Source of the DNA: Bin52 sp965213935
GTDB taxonomy: Bacteria; Pseudomonadota; Alphaproteobacteria; Thalassobaculales; Thalassobaculaceae
Direction: 5' to 3'
Length of the DNA: 64,000 bases
NCBI GenBank assembly: GCA_965213935.1
Contig: CBDCAO010000012.1
Location: 186,001-250,000 of the forward strand
In this document: piece after piece, positions 1 to 8,314 of the stretch
Numbering within the stretch: the first letter of the stretch is position 1
How the letters are laid out: each line of letters starts with the position of its first letter
The notes under the pieces: model-generated
What the model saw: only the letters and a program-made list of their open reading frames with translations
Told to the model about the DNA's origin: nothing
Database searches by the model: none
Position numbers and translations under genes: made by a program

Positions 1-101
1 GCCGCAACACCAAGCTCGACCAGGTCGGCGGCAGTGCCGTACTCGAGCACCGGGGCCCGGTTTGACAGGATCAGGCCGAAGCCCGGCATCGACGGGGTCA
101 T
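1..101 (-). CDS. LLM-class (luciferase-like) oxidoreductase, N-terminal fragment cut by window edge
   Basis: Only the first 33 codons lie in the window. They read MTPSMPGFGLILSNRAPVL and continue in the style of the first beta strand and loop of luciferase-like monooxygenases (GLxLSNRAPV), which use F420 or FMN. The chosen ATG at 101 has a GGAG-type ribosome site 7-8 bases upstream; a second in-frame ATG is at 89. It starts 13 bases after the fbiC stop on the same strand, so it is probably the last gene, or one of the last, of the F420 operon. That placement favours F420 as cofactor, but this is inference. The call rests on a short N-terminus. Confidence 0.6.
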   Translation of the reverse strand, partial: MTPSMPGFGLILSNRAPVLEYGTAADLVELGVA

Positions 102-114
102 CCCGGGGCTCCAC

Positions 115-2571
115 TCAGTCCGCCGCACCCTCGAAGCGGAAGCGCTCGGAGGACCTGCGTCCGTTCCGTCGCCGCGGCGGGGTGTTGACGACAGGAGCGA
201 GCTCCGGTGCTCCGTAGGAGACCCGCCGACGCTCTTCGGCGACCGCGCCGTAGAGCGTGGTTCGCTGCTCGGGTGTGCGCCCGAACGAACGGATGGTCGC
301 ATCCATTCGTTCCGGCGGAAGTTCCTGTCCGTGCGACGCCCCGGCGGCCCGGGTGATGGTCTCGTTCATCAAGGTGCCGCCAAGGTCGTTGGCGCCGGCA
401 TCGAGGCAGAGCCCGGCTCCGCCGGCACCGAGCTTGACCCAGGAGGTCTGGATGTTGGTGATGAACGGATGAAGGACCAGCCGGGCAACCGCGTGCATCA
501 GCAGTGCCTCGCGCCACGTCGGGCCCCGCCGGGCTCCGCCACGCAGGAAGATCGGCGCTTCCATGTGCACGAATGGCAGCGGCACGAACTCGGTGATCCC
601 GCCTGTGCGCTGCTGCAGTCCGCGCAGCCGCAACAGGTGCCGGGCCCAGTTGAGCGGCCGTTCGACGTGGCCGAACATGATGGTCGCAGTACTTCGCAGC
701 CCCACCCGATGCGCGGTCTCGATCACCTCCAGCCACTGGGCGGTGTTGATCTTGTCCGGGCACAGCACGGCCCGGACCTCGTCATCGAGAATTTCCGCCG
801 CGGTCCCCGGCAGGCTGCCGAGACCGGCGTCGCGCAGCATGCCGAGATAGCGGTCCAGCCCGAGTCCGAGGGTGGCGGCGCCCTGGAAGACCTCGAGTGG
901 GGAGAACGCGTGGATGTGCAGGTCGGGCAGGACCTGTTTCAGCGCCTTCACGATCCCGAGGTAGGTGCTGCCGTCGTATTCGGGGTGAATGCCACCCTGC
1001 AGGCACACCTCGGTCGCACCGCGCTCCCAGGCCTCCTGCGCCCGGCGGACAATTTCCTCCATTGCCAGATCGTAGGGACGGCCGCGCAGATTTTCGTGGG
1101 TGCGCCCCTTGGAGAAGGCACAGAACCGGCAGCCGAAGTAGCACATGTTGGTATAGTTGATGTTGCGGTTCACCACGTAGCGAACCACCTCGCCGCTGTT
1201 CTCGCGCCGGAGCTTGTCGGCCGCCGCCGCAATCGCCGCGACCTCCCCGTCGCGGGCCTCGAACAGGCGCACGATCCCGGCCTCGTCCAACGTCTCGCCC
1301 GTCATTGCCCGGCGCAGGATCCGGTCGAGCCCGGAACCGCCGGCGCGGCCCGGCATGGCCCGGAAGTCGGCGATCCGGCGATCCGGGGTATCCGAGTCCC
1401 CCGGCGACCAGTCGTCACTGCGCGCAAGCCCGTCGGAATCGGCCGCGGCCAGCACCGACGGGACCAGGCCCGGGTCGATCCAGCGCTCCGCCTCGCGCAC
1501 ATATCCGGGATAGACAGTCAGGCGCTCGACCAGGATCGAGCCGGCCCCGGCCGTCTCGTCGGCCAGCCGGTCGAGGTGCGGCCAGGGCGCCTCGGGATTG
1601 ACATGGTCGGGGGTGACCGGAGAGACCCCGCCCCAGTCGTTGATGCCGGCGGCGATCAGTCCCGCACACTCGCCGGGGGAAAGATTGGGCGGGGCCTGAA
1701 TCGACATCGCCGGTCCCAGCACCAGCCGGGCGGCGGCGATGGTCCACTGCAACTCCGCAAGGTCGGGCTCGGGTGTGTCGGCCATGCGGGTTCCCGGCTT
1801 GGCCCGGAAGTTCTGGATGATGACCTCCTGGATGTGGCCATGGCTGTCGTGCAGGTCACGCAGGGCCAGGAGGGCCTCGATCCGCTCGGCCCGGGTCTCG
1901 CCGATCCCGATCAGGATGCCGGAGGTGAAGGGGACCCGCTGACGGCCCGCCTCGGCGATGGTGGCGATGCGCACCGCCGGGTCCTTGTCGGGGGAACCAT
2001 GGTGGCAGGCCCCGGGCTCGAGCAGCCGGCGCGACGTGCTCTCCAGCATGATGCCCATGCTCGCCGACACCGCGCGCAGTGCGCGAATGTCGTCGGCGCC
2101 GAGCACGCCGGGATTGAGATGCGGCAGCAGCCCGGTCTCGCGGAACACCAGTCGGGCCATGTCCTCCAGGTAGGCGTGCGTCGTTGCATGACCGAGTTCG
2201 GCGAGCGCGTCGCGGGCGGCGGCGTAGCGCAGTTCAGGCTTGTCACCAAGTGTAAACAGCGCCTCCCGGCACCCGGCGTCGCGACCGGCCCGGGCAATCG
2301 CGAGCACCTCGTCGGGTGACAGGTACGCCCGGCCAAGCACGCGTGGAGGCTGCGAGAAGGTGCAGTAGTGGCAGACGTCGCGACACAGCTGGGTGAGCGG
2401 AATGAACACCTTGCGCGAGTAGCTCACCCGGCGACCGAAGCCGTGATCGCGCATGGCGGCCGCCACTGCCATCAACGGCTCCGTCCGGTCGACCTCCGCC
2501 AGCTTCAGGCTAGCGTTGCGGTCCGGCCGCCCGGCCGGATCGGTCCAGTACAGGTGATCAGTCACAGTCAT
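115..2571 (-). CDS. fbiC: FbiC: fused CofG/CofH, F420 precursor (FO) synthase
   Basis: An 818-residue fusion of two radical-SAM enzymes that together make FO (7,8-didemethyl-8-hydroxy-5-deazariboflavin), the F420 chromophore, from tyrosine and a flavin-pathway diaminouracil. The N-terminal CofG-like half carries the iron-sulfur motif CRDVCHYC (Cys63, Cys67, Cys70). The C-terminal CofH-like half carries CYFGCRFC (Cys477, Cys481, Cys484). The order CofG-CofH is that of actinobacterial FbiC, and the length is close to that family's. The start overlaps the cofC stop by four bases (ATGA), so translation is probably coupled. Archaea keep these as two genes; the fused form is the one known from F420-producing bacteria. 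Long open frames on the opposite strand are codon-bias shadows. Confidence 0.96.
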   Translation of the reverse strand: MTVTDHLYWTDPAGRPDRNASLKLAEVDRTEPLMAVAAAMRDHGFGRRVSYSRKVFIPLTQLCRDVCHYCTFSQPPRVLGRAYLSPDEVLAIARAGRDAGCREALFTLGDKPELRYAAARDALAELGHATTHAYLEDMARLVFRETGLLPHLNPGVLGADDIRALRAVSASMGIMLESTSRRLLEPGACHHGSPDKDPAVRIATIAEAGRQRVPFTSGILIGIGETRAERIEALLALRDLHDSHGHIQEVIIQNFRAKPGTRMADTPEPDLAELQWTIAAARLVLGPAMSIQAPPNLSPGECAGLIAAGINDWGGVSPVTPDHVNPEAPWPHLDRLADETAGAGSILVERLTVYPGYVREAERWIDPGLVPSVLAAADSDGLARSDDWSPGDSDTPDRRIADFRAMPGRAGGSGLDRILRRAMTGETLDEAGIVRLFEARDGEVAAIAAAADKLRRENSGEVVRYVVNRNINYTNMCYFGCRFCAFSKGRTHENLRGRPYDLAMEEIVRRAQEAWERGATEVCLQGGIHPEYDGSTYLGIVKALKQVLPDLHIHAFSPLEVFQGAATLGLGLDRYLGMLRDAGLGSLPGTAAEILDDEVRAVLCPDKINTAQWLEVIETAHRVGLRSTATIMFGHVERPLNWARHLLRLRGLQQRTGGITEFVPLPFVHMEAPIFLRGGARRGPTWREALLMHAVARLVLHPFITNIQTSWVKLGAGGAGLCLDAGANDLGGTLMNETITRAAGASHGQELPPERMDATIRSFGRTPEQRTTLYGAVAEERRRVSYGAPELAPVVNTPPRRRNGRRSSERFRFEGAAD

Positions 2572-3236
2572 CCCCGCTCCGGCAGCCCCGAGCGCGCGGC
2601 CAGCCGGGCCGCAACACCGGTCTGCCGCAGGTACCGGTGGGTCCCCGTCCTGCCCGCGCAGGCACAGAAGTCGGCCAGATCCTGCGGAGTATCGATATCG
2701 AACGCAAGTCCGGGGCGAATCACCGTCTCCACCGCCACACCCGCCGCCTCTCCCGACGCGCGGTGACGGGCCGAACTCGCAGGCCCGAATCCCGTGCCAA
2801 CCAGATCAGGTGGCGAGAGCAGCAGCGCATTGGTTCCGTCCCCGTCGCGGTCGGGCGCAATCCGCATCCCGGGCACCGGCGGAGTGGCGATCATGAGATC
2901 GATGTCCTCGCTCGTGGCCAGTGGCAGGTCCGCCGGCAGCACCAGCATGGAGCGGGCTCCGCAGATCGCCGGATCGGCGAGCGCAGTGCCGATGGCGGCG
3001 TTGTAGCCGCGGCTGGCCGACTCCGTGATCCTGGTCACCCCACGGGGGACCTCGACCTGCGCAGTTGCGACCACGAACACCCGGCACCGGTCCGGGTCCG
3101 CCGGGATGGCACGCAGGACGTCGCCCAGCATGGCGGCGACCAGGCCGCGGCGTTCCCGCTCGCCAAGCACCGGGCGCAACCGGCTCTTGGCCTGCGCCGG
3201 CTCCTTCACCGGAACCACGATGGCGGTCTGCGTCAC
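2568..3236 (-). CDS. cofC: CofC/FbiD: phospholactate or phosphoenolpyruvate guanylyltransferase
   Basis: This 222-residue nucleotidyltransferase activates a three-carbon phosphate acid with GTP, giving the side-chain donor used by CofD. The N-terminus VVPVKEPAQAKSRLRPVLG is the typical CofC nucleotide-binding start, LVLPADLPLA is the metal-binding strand, and DGDGTNALLL is the family DGxGTN motif. It overlaps cofD upstream and fbiC downstream by four bases each. Family members differ in substrate (2-phospholactate in archaea, phosphoenolpyruvate in mycobacteria, 3-phosphoglycerate in some bacteria). I cannot tell from sequence alone which one applies here. Confidence 0.94.
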   Translation of the reverse strand: MTQTAIVVPVKEPAQAKSRLRPVLGERERRGLVAAMLGDVLRAIPADPDRCRVFVVATAQVEVPRGVTRITESASRGYNAAIGTALADPAICGARSMLVLPADLPLATSEDIDLMIATPPVPGMRIAPDRDGDGTNALLLSPPDLVGTGFGPASSARHRASGEAAGVAVETVIRPGLAFDIDTPQDLADFCACAGRTGTHRYLRQTGVAARLAARSGLPERG

Positions 3237-4207
3237 GGTATCGTCAAGCCCAGGGCGCGCAGGCAGTCGCGCGCCAGCTGCTCGCGGTCTTCAAGGGTAT
3301 GCATCACCGTCCCCGTGCACAGTACCTGCGGCCCCAGGTCGCGGATCGCGCGGGTCTCCTCGCGGTCCGCGTGATCGATCACCAGGATGTCGGCCAGGCG
3401 GCCGTAGTGGCGTGCGATGCCGGTCGCGGTCACCGGCACCCCGAGTTCCGCCATCATCTTGGCGGCGGGTCCCTTGATCGCCTTCCCGCCGACGATCGGC
3501 GAGACCGCCAGCACCGGGCACCCTGCCCTCTTCAGCGCCGTCCGCATGCCGGGGATCCCGAGGATCGGATCGATGCTGACATACGGGTTTGACGGCCCGA
3601 TGATCACGCCTGCCACACGACCTGACCCGAGCACGCGTTCCAGGACCGGGTTGATGCGCGCGTCCGAGATTCCGGCAAACCGGAACCTCGTTACCTCGGG
3701 CTCACAGCGCTCGCGCACGAAGTAGTGCTGGAAGGCGAGGTCCCCGCGCGCGGTCTCGACCACCGTTGCCACCGACTGGTCGGTCATCGGCAGGACCGAA
3801 ACCCCGACGCCGAGTGCGCGGGCGAGTTCCGATGTCACCTCGGTCAGGCTCGCGCCTTCGGCCAAGCGCCGGGTGCGCATCACGTGCATGGCGAGGTCAC
3901 GATCGCCAAGCCGGAACCAGTCCTCGCCCCCGAGTTCCGAGATCGCGCCGATGAAGTTCCAGGTCTCGTCCGCGCGTCCCCAGCCGCGCCCGGGATCGGA
4001 AAGACCTGCAAGCGTGTAGACCACGGTGTCGATGTCCGGCGAGACATTCAGGCCGAGGCAGGTGAAGTCGTCGGCAGTATTGGCGACGACCACCAGGCGG
4101 TCCGGCCGCATGATCCGCGACAGCCCGAGCGCAAGCTTGGCGCCCCCGACCCCGCCGGACAGCACCACGACCTGATCCCGCCCGGTCTCCGGCCGACTGT
4201 CCGTCAT
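3233..4207 (-). CDS. cofD: CofD/FbiA: 2-phospho-L-lactate transferase
   Basis: This 324-residue enzyme transfers the phospholactyl-type group from its GDP-activated form to FO, giving F420-0 or its dehydro form. It opens with VVLSGGVGGAKLALGL, the glycine-rich family signature, followed by NTADDFTCLGLNVSPDIDT, the conserved FO- and metal-binding segment. IIGPSNPYVSIDPIL and SPIVGGKAIKGPAAKMM are further CofD hallmarks. The length fits the family. The gene lies between cofE and cofC with four-base overlaps at both ends, which places it firmly in the operon. Confidence 0.96.
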   Translation of the reverse strand: MTDSRPETGRDQVVVLSGGVGGAKLALGLSRIMRPDRLVVVANTADDFTCLGLNVSPDIDTVVYTLAGLSDPGRGWGRADETWNFIGAISELGGEDWFRLGDRDLAMHVMRTRRLAEGASLTEVTSELARALGVGVSVLPMTDQSVATVVETARGDLAFQHYFVRERCEPEVTRFRFAGISDARINPVLERVLGSGRVAGVIIGPSNPYVSIDPILGIPGMRTALKRAGCPVLAVSPIVGGKAIKGPAAKMMAELGVPVTATGIARHYGRLADILVIDHADREETRAIRDLGPQVLCTGTVMHTLEDREQLARDCLRALGLTIP

Positions 4208-4968
4208 CGGAACAGGTCCCGTTCCCGGGACCGCAGCAACGCCCCGGCCCCCTGATGCGGCGCCCGGGACCGGAAGCCGCGGACCAGCACCACCGGAAGG
4301 CCCTCGGCCGCCTGGCCCTGCACGAGCGAAGCCGCGGCGGCCAGTTCATCGGCGACCGCCTGTTCGCTGACCCGCAGGGCGCGGCCATGCCGGTCGAAAT
4401 CCCCGCGAAGGTCGACCACCGCCGGCACGCCCGCCACGCCGATCGCGTGCCCGGTGGTTCCGGTCCGCCACGCCCGGCCGATGCTGTCGGCGACAATGAC
4501 CCCGACGTCGACGCCCAGCCGCCCGGCAAGCGCGTCGCGGATCGCCCTGCCGCTCGCGTCAGGGTCCCTGGGAAGCAGCAGCACGGTTTCGTCGGCCTCG
4601 CCGGACTGGCAGACGTTCGAATGGTCGATCCCCGCATTGGCCATGACCAGTCCCAGCTTCTGCTCGACCACCAGCACCCCGGGCGACTGGCGCACCACGG
4701 CGTTCGATTCGCGCAGAATCAGTTCGACCAGGCGCGGGTCCTTGTCGACCCGGGGTGCGAGCGCGAGTGCCTCGGGGCCGGGACGGACGGTTCCGAGCGC
4801 CACCAGCCGACCTTCCGCCTTGGACACGATTTTCTGCGCCACCACCAGGATATCGTGGTCATGCACCTCGAACCGGCCGAGAGCCGCAATGATCAGCGAA
4901 GCGAGGTCATCGCCCGGGGCCACCTCCGGAATCCCGGGCAACGCGTGCAGGGAAAGAGCGGGTGTCAT
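4204..4968 (-). CDS. cofE: CofE: F420-0:gamma-glutamyl ligase
   Basis: A 254-residue GTP-dependent ligase that adds the poly-glutamate tail to F420. Family motifs are visible: DILVVAQKIVSKAEGR near residue 40, AGIDHSNV, and the metal-binding loop VIVADSIGRAWRTGTTGHAIG. The ATG at 4968 is chosen because it overlaps the npdG stop in the same ATGA pattern as the other junctions; the frame stays open far upstream, but that part is npdG read out of frame. Unlike mycobacterial FbiB it has no C-terminal nitroreductase-like domain. Any reduction of dehydro-F420 would therefore need another gene, or the pathway uses phospholactate directly. Confidence 0.94.
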   Translation of the reverse strand: MTPALSLHALPGIPEVAPGDDLASLIIAALGRFEVHDHDILVVAQKIVSKAEGRLVALGTVRPGPEALALAPRVDKDPRLVELILRESNAVVRQSPGVLVVEQKLGLVMANAGIDHSNVCQSGEADETVLLLPRDPDASGRAIRDALAGRLGVDVGVIVADSIGRAWRTGTTGHAIGVAGVPAVVDLRGDFDRHGRALRVSEQAVADELAAAASLVQGQAAEGLPVVLVRGFRSRAPHQGAGALLRSRERDLFR

Positions 4969-5636
4969 CGACCCGCCGAACCGGGAGTGCCGGTGATCCG
5001 CAGGCCGGCACCGTCGATCCGGTAGCGCGCATTCATGAAGATGAGCGCCGAGGTCAGCGCCTCCGCCACGATCGAATTGGCGATCACCCCGGCATGCCAG
5101 GCGCGCAGGCCCGCGTCCGCCGCGAGCCTGACCACGATCTCGCGGGCGGCGGGATCGTTGCCGCAGACCAGCACGTCGCAGTCGATCTCGTGCGTAAGAT
5201 CGGCGAGGTGATCGGCAGCCACGTTCTGGAAGGCCGATACCACCCGGACCCCGGCGCCGAGCACGTCCTGGGCGTGCCGCGCACACGACCCGCCCTCGGG
5301 AATCCGGACGGTGCGCACCCTGGGCGGCACCAGCGGAACGGTGGTGTCGATCAGGATCCGCCCGGAAAGAACCGGGCGCAGCACGTCGAGAGTCGCGGCG
5401 TGGTTCGCAAAGGGGACCGTGAGCGCAACGATGCCGGCCGAAGCGGCCGCATCCGGATTGCCGGTTCCCCGGATGGTATCGGTCCCGGCCTGCCGGTTCA
5501 GCCGCGTCGCCGCATCCGCGGCCCGATCCGGGACGCGCGAGCCGATGACGACATCGTGTCCGGCGCGCGCCCAGCGCATGGCAAGCCCGGCGCCCAGCGA
5601 ACCCGAACCCCCGATGACCGCGATCGACTCCGCCAT
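4965..5636 (-). CDS. npdG: NpdG/Fno-type F420H2:NADP+ oxidoreductase
   Basis: First gene of the F420 operon, 223 residues. It moves hydride between NADPH and F420. The N-terminus MAESIAVIGGSGSLGAGLA is a Rossmann NADP site, with the family's GRILIDTTVPL and VVSAFQNVAADHLADL segments further on. ATG 5636 is chosen over an in-frame start at 5810 because it has a strong AGGGGAG ribosome site and homology begins here. The stop overlaps the cofE start by four bases. Co-location with cofC, cofD, cofE and fbiC supports the function. NADPH-dependent reduction would supply F420H2 to the luciferase-like enzymes nearby. Confidence 0.9.
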   Translation of the reverse strand: MAESIAVIGGSGSLGAGLAMRWARAGHDVVIGSRVPDRAADAATRLNRQAGTDTIRGTGNPDAAASAGIVALTVPFANHAATLDVLRPVLSGRILIDTTVPLVPPRVRTVRIPEGGSCARHAQDVLGAGVRVVSAFQNVAADHLADLTHEIDCDVLVCGNDPAAREIVVRLAADAGLRAWHAGVIANSIVAEALTSALIFMNARYRIDGAGLRITGTPGSAGR

Positions 5637-5830
5637 GGCGCCACTCCCCTGAACTGCGTTCGCGCCCGTTCGCGCGCCAGCGGCACCTATAGCACGGCCG
5701 CGCGCAATGCCGTACCGCCCGACGGCGCCGTGACGGTGCACTGCCGTACGTTCGCACCTGTCGCCTTTTGACCGGTGCGATCCTATTGTGGGCCGCGTGC
5801 GACACCTCACACTCCGGGAGGGCTTCTACC
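5637..5830. promoter_or_regulatory. divergent promoter region between F420 operon and LLM gene
   Basis: This 194-base gap separates two divergent transcription units (npdG operon leftward, F420-type oxidoreductase rightward), so it must hold both promoters. Ribosome sites are clear on both edges. I do not see a convincing -35/-10 pair or operator, so no individual element is assigned. Confidence 0.5.
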
Positions 5831-6871
5831 ATGAAACTCGGTCTCAGCATCGGCAGCGGCGGCGGCCGCTTCAGCCTGGACGAGGACCTGATCCGCCTCG
5901 CCGATGATCTGGGCTTCGATTCGCTGTGGACCTCGGAATCATGGGGGCACGACGCGGTCAGTCCGGCGGCGTGGGCTCTCGCCCTGACCAGCAGGATCCG
6001 GGTCGGGACCGGGATCATGCAGATGACGACCCGGGCGCCGACCATGACGGCGATGACCGCGATCACCCTGCAGCAGCTCTCCGGCGGACGGTTCATCCTC
6101 GGTCTCGGCCCGTCCGGTCCACAGGTGGTCGAGGGCTGGCACGGGGAACCCTACGGCAAGCCGCTCACCCGGCTGCGCGAATATGTCTCGATCGTGCGCA
6201 GGGTGCTCGAGCGCACGGAACCGCTGACCCACCAGGGCGAGCACTACCAGTTCCCCTACACCGGTCCCGGTGCCATGGGGCTCGGCAAGCCGCTCAAGAG
6301 CATCCTGCACGGTGATCCCTCGCTGCGGATCGTCACCGGGGCAATCAGCCCGACCGGAGTGCGCACGGCGGCCGAGATCGCCGACGGGTTCCTGCCGATC
6401 TACATGGACCCGACACGGTTCGACGTGTTCGGACCGCATGTCGAGGAAGGCCTCGCGCGGGCCGGCGGCGGCAAGTCGCTGGAAGACTTCGCGGTAATGC
6501 CCCTGTGCCATGTCGTGCTCGACGACGACGTCGAACGGGCCAGCAGGCCGGTACGCGAGAACATCTCATTCTACATCGGCGGCATGGGCGCACGGAACAA
6601 GAACTTCTACTGCGACTACGCGAAACGCATCGGTTTCGAGGCGGAGGCCGAGCGCATCCAGGACCTGTTCCTGTCCGGCCGGCGGGCGGAGGCGGCAGCC
6701 GCCGTGCCGCAGCGCCTGGTCGACCAGGTGGCCCTGGTCGGGCCGCGGGAACGCATCGTCGAGCGGCTTTCCGACTGGAAGACGGCGGCGACAGCGCGTC
6801 ATGTCGATACGTTGATCGCGCGCACCGGGTCGCACGACGCGGTCCGGCTGCTGGCCGAGGCGGTCCTGTAG
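5831..6871 (+). CDS. F420-dependent LLM-class oxidoreductase (Rv3520c-like)
   Basis: This 346-residue TIM-barrel enzyme belongs to the luciferase-like family. It contains SRIRVGTGIMQMTTRAPTM, LSGGRFILGLGPSGPQVVEGWHG and GLGKPLK, which match the mycobacterial F420-dependent Rv3520c-type subgroup rather than FMN luciferases. The substrate is unknown. ATG 5831 follows a GGGAGG ribosome site. It is transcribed away from the F420 operon across a shared promoter region, so co-regulation is plausible. The segment after GLGKPLK is slightly unusual (HGDPSLRIVTGAISP), with family identity returning at AAEIADGFLP. Confidence 0.88.
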   Translation: MKLGLSIGSGGGRFSLDEDLIRLADDLGFDSLWTSESWGHDAVSPAAWALALTSRIRVGTGIMQMTTRAPTMTAMTAITLQQLSGGRFILGLGPSGPQVVEGWHGEPYGKPLTRLREYVSIVRRVLERTEPLTHQGEHYQFPYTGPGAMGLGKPLKSILHGDPSLRIVTGAISPTGVRTAAEIADGFLPIYMDPTRFDVFGPHVEEGLARAGGGKSLEDFAVMPLCHVVLDDDVERASRPVRENISFYIGGMGARNKNFYCDYAKRIGFEAEAERIQDLFLSGRRAEAAAAVPQRLVDQVALVGPRERIVERLSDWKTAATARHVDTLIARTGSHDAVRLLAEAVL

Positions 6872-6887
6872 CAGCGGCCCCGCCGCC

Positions 6888-7751
6888 ATGCGTGGCGCGC
6901 TCCTCATGCTGGCGGCGATGGCCTGCTTTGCCACCATGGGCGTGTTCATCCGACTGGCGTCGGAACACGTGCATGTGCTCGAGACCGTGTTCTTCCGCAA
7001 CTTTCTGTCGGTGCTCCTGCTGCTCCCCTGGATCCTGCAGCAGGGTCTCGAGGTGCTGCGCACCCGGCGCATCGGTCTGTACATCGCCCGCTCGGCGATC
7101 AACATCGTGGGCATGACCGCCGGGTTCATGTCGATCACCATGATCCCGCTCGCCGAGGCAACCGCGCTTAGTTTCACCACACCGCTCTTTGCGACCATCG
7201 GTGCCGCCGTGTTCCTCGGCGAGATGATGCGCGCACGCCGGATCACCGCGGTTGCCATCGGGTTTCTCGGGATGCTGGTGGTGCTGCGACCGGGGGTGGA
7301 AGCCGTCTCCGCCGGGGCCCTGCTCGCGCTCGGCCATGCGGTGGCGATTGCCGGGACCATCCTGATCGTCAAGCGACTGACGACAACGGAACGTCCGGAA
7401 ACGATCGTGATCTACATGGTGCTCCTGCAGTCGCCGGTCTCGCTGATTCCCGCGCTTCCGGTCTGGACCTGGCCGACGCCGGAGGCCTGGTTGTGGCTGT
7501 CCTGTCTCGCCGGTTTCGCAACGACAGGCCACCTGCTGTTCACCAGGGCGCTGCAGATATCGGAAGTCTCGCAACTGCAGCCGCTCGACTTCACCCGACT
7601 GCCGGTGATCGCCGTGCTCGGCTATCTGCTGTTCGACGAGGAGCCGACGATCTGGACCTGGCTCGGCGGCGCCATCATCTTTGCCTCCACCGCCTACGTC
7701 ACTCACCGCGAGGCCCGGCTCGAGAAGGCACGACGGCTGTCGGCTGGCTGA
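6888..7751 (+). CDS. EamA/DMT-family membrane transporter
   Basis: A 287-residue protein with about ten hydrophobic segments and two EamA repeats, typical of drug/metabolite exporters. The N-terminus RGALLMLAAMACFATMGVF and the segment FTTPLFATIGAAVFLGE are characteristic; the second repeat ends at LGYLLFDEEPTIWTWLGGAII. It follows the F420-type oxidoreductase by 16 bases on the same strand, so the two may be co-transcribed. The ribosome site is weak. The substrate cannot be deduced; amino acids or small metabolites are usual in this family. Confidence 0.88.
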   Translation: MRGALLMLAAMACFATMGVFIRLASEHVHVLETVFFRNFLSVLLLLPWILQQGLEVLRTRRIGLYIARSAINIVGMTAGFMSITMIPLAEATALSFTTPLFATIGAAVFLGEMMRARRITAVAIGFLGMLVVLRPGVEAVSAGALLALGHAVAIAGTILIVKRLTTTERPETIVIYMVLLQSPVSLIPALPVWTWPTPEAWLWLSCLAGFATTGHLLFTRALQISEVSQLQPLDFTRLPVIAVLGYLLFDEEPTIWTWLGGAIIFASTAYVTHREARLEKARRLSAG

Positions 7752-7758
7752 CGCCTGG

Positions 7759-8205
7759 TCAGAAGATCCCGGCCTCAAGTCCCGCCGCCATGCCAAGGCC
7801 GAAGTCCTCGCACCGTGCAAGGAACGCCGCATCCCACTCGCCGCGGCAGATCAGGTGTTCCTGCACCGCACGCCACCGCAGGCCGTTCATGATGCCCTCG
7901 ATCGCGCGGCGTGTGCCGGTTCCGTCCATGCCGGCGCGGATGTAGAGCCCGTAGGGCTTGCCCTGGCAGCGTTCGAGCACCGGGTAGTAGGTGCGATCGA
8001 AGAAGTCCTTCATCGCGCCGGACATGTAGCCCAGGTTCTCGGTGGTCCCGAGAATGATGCCGTCGGCCGCGAACACGTCGTCCGGGCCGGCCTGGAACGG
8101 TGTCCGCACCCTGAGCCTGACACCGGTGACATCCGGATGGCTGGCTCCCCGCACCACCGCATCGCACATGCTCTGCGTGTTGGGCGAGGGTACGTGGGCG
8201 ACCAC
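7759..8205 (-). CDS. flavodoxin-like / NADPH-dependent FMN reductase family protein
   Basis: A 148-residue flavodoxin-fold protein. VVAHVPSPNTQSM is the FMN phosphate-binding loop, DGIILGTTENLGYMSGAMKDFFDRTYY the conserved middle (the second flavin-binding loop), and KPYGLYIRAGMDGTGT the next strand. Likely a flavin or quinone reductase. The annotated GTG start cuts the first beta strand; the natural N-terminus probably reads LKTLLVVAHVPS, which would need a CTG start at 8220 or another upstream non-ATG codon. It runs convergently with the EamA gene and divergently from the SDR gene. Confidence 0.8.
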   Translation of the reverse strand: MVAHVPSPNTQSMCDAVVRGASHPDVTGVRLRVRTPFQAGPDDVFAADGIILGTTENLGYMSGAMKDFFDRTYYPVLERCQGKPYGLYIRAGMDGTGTRRAIEGIMNGLRWRAVQEHLICRGEWDAAFLARCEDFGLGMAAGLEAGIF

Positions 8206-8314
8206 CAGCAGGGTCTTCAGTTCACCGGCCTCCGCTCTCGCAGAGCCGCGCTTGCGCCGCGACCGGGAAACCGTCTCAATGGGGCAGCACAGTCATGCAT
8301 GAAGGGACGATATC

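Noticed and set aside
34..2319. 761-codon open frame on the strand opposite fbiC
   Set aside because: It has no family resemblance and mirrors the GC-rich third positions of fbiC; it is an antisense shadow.
4204..6096. 630-codon frame containing cofE
   Set aside because: Only the last 254 codons match CofE; the upstream part is npdG and its upstream region read out of frame.
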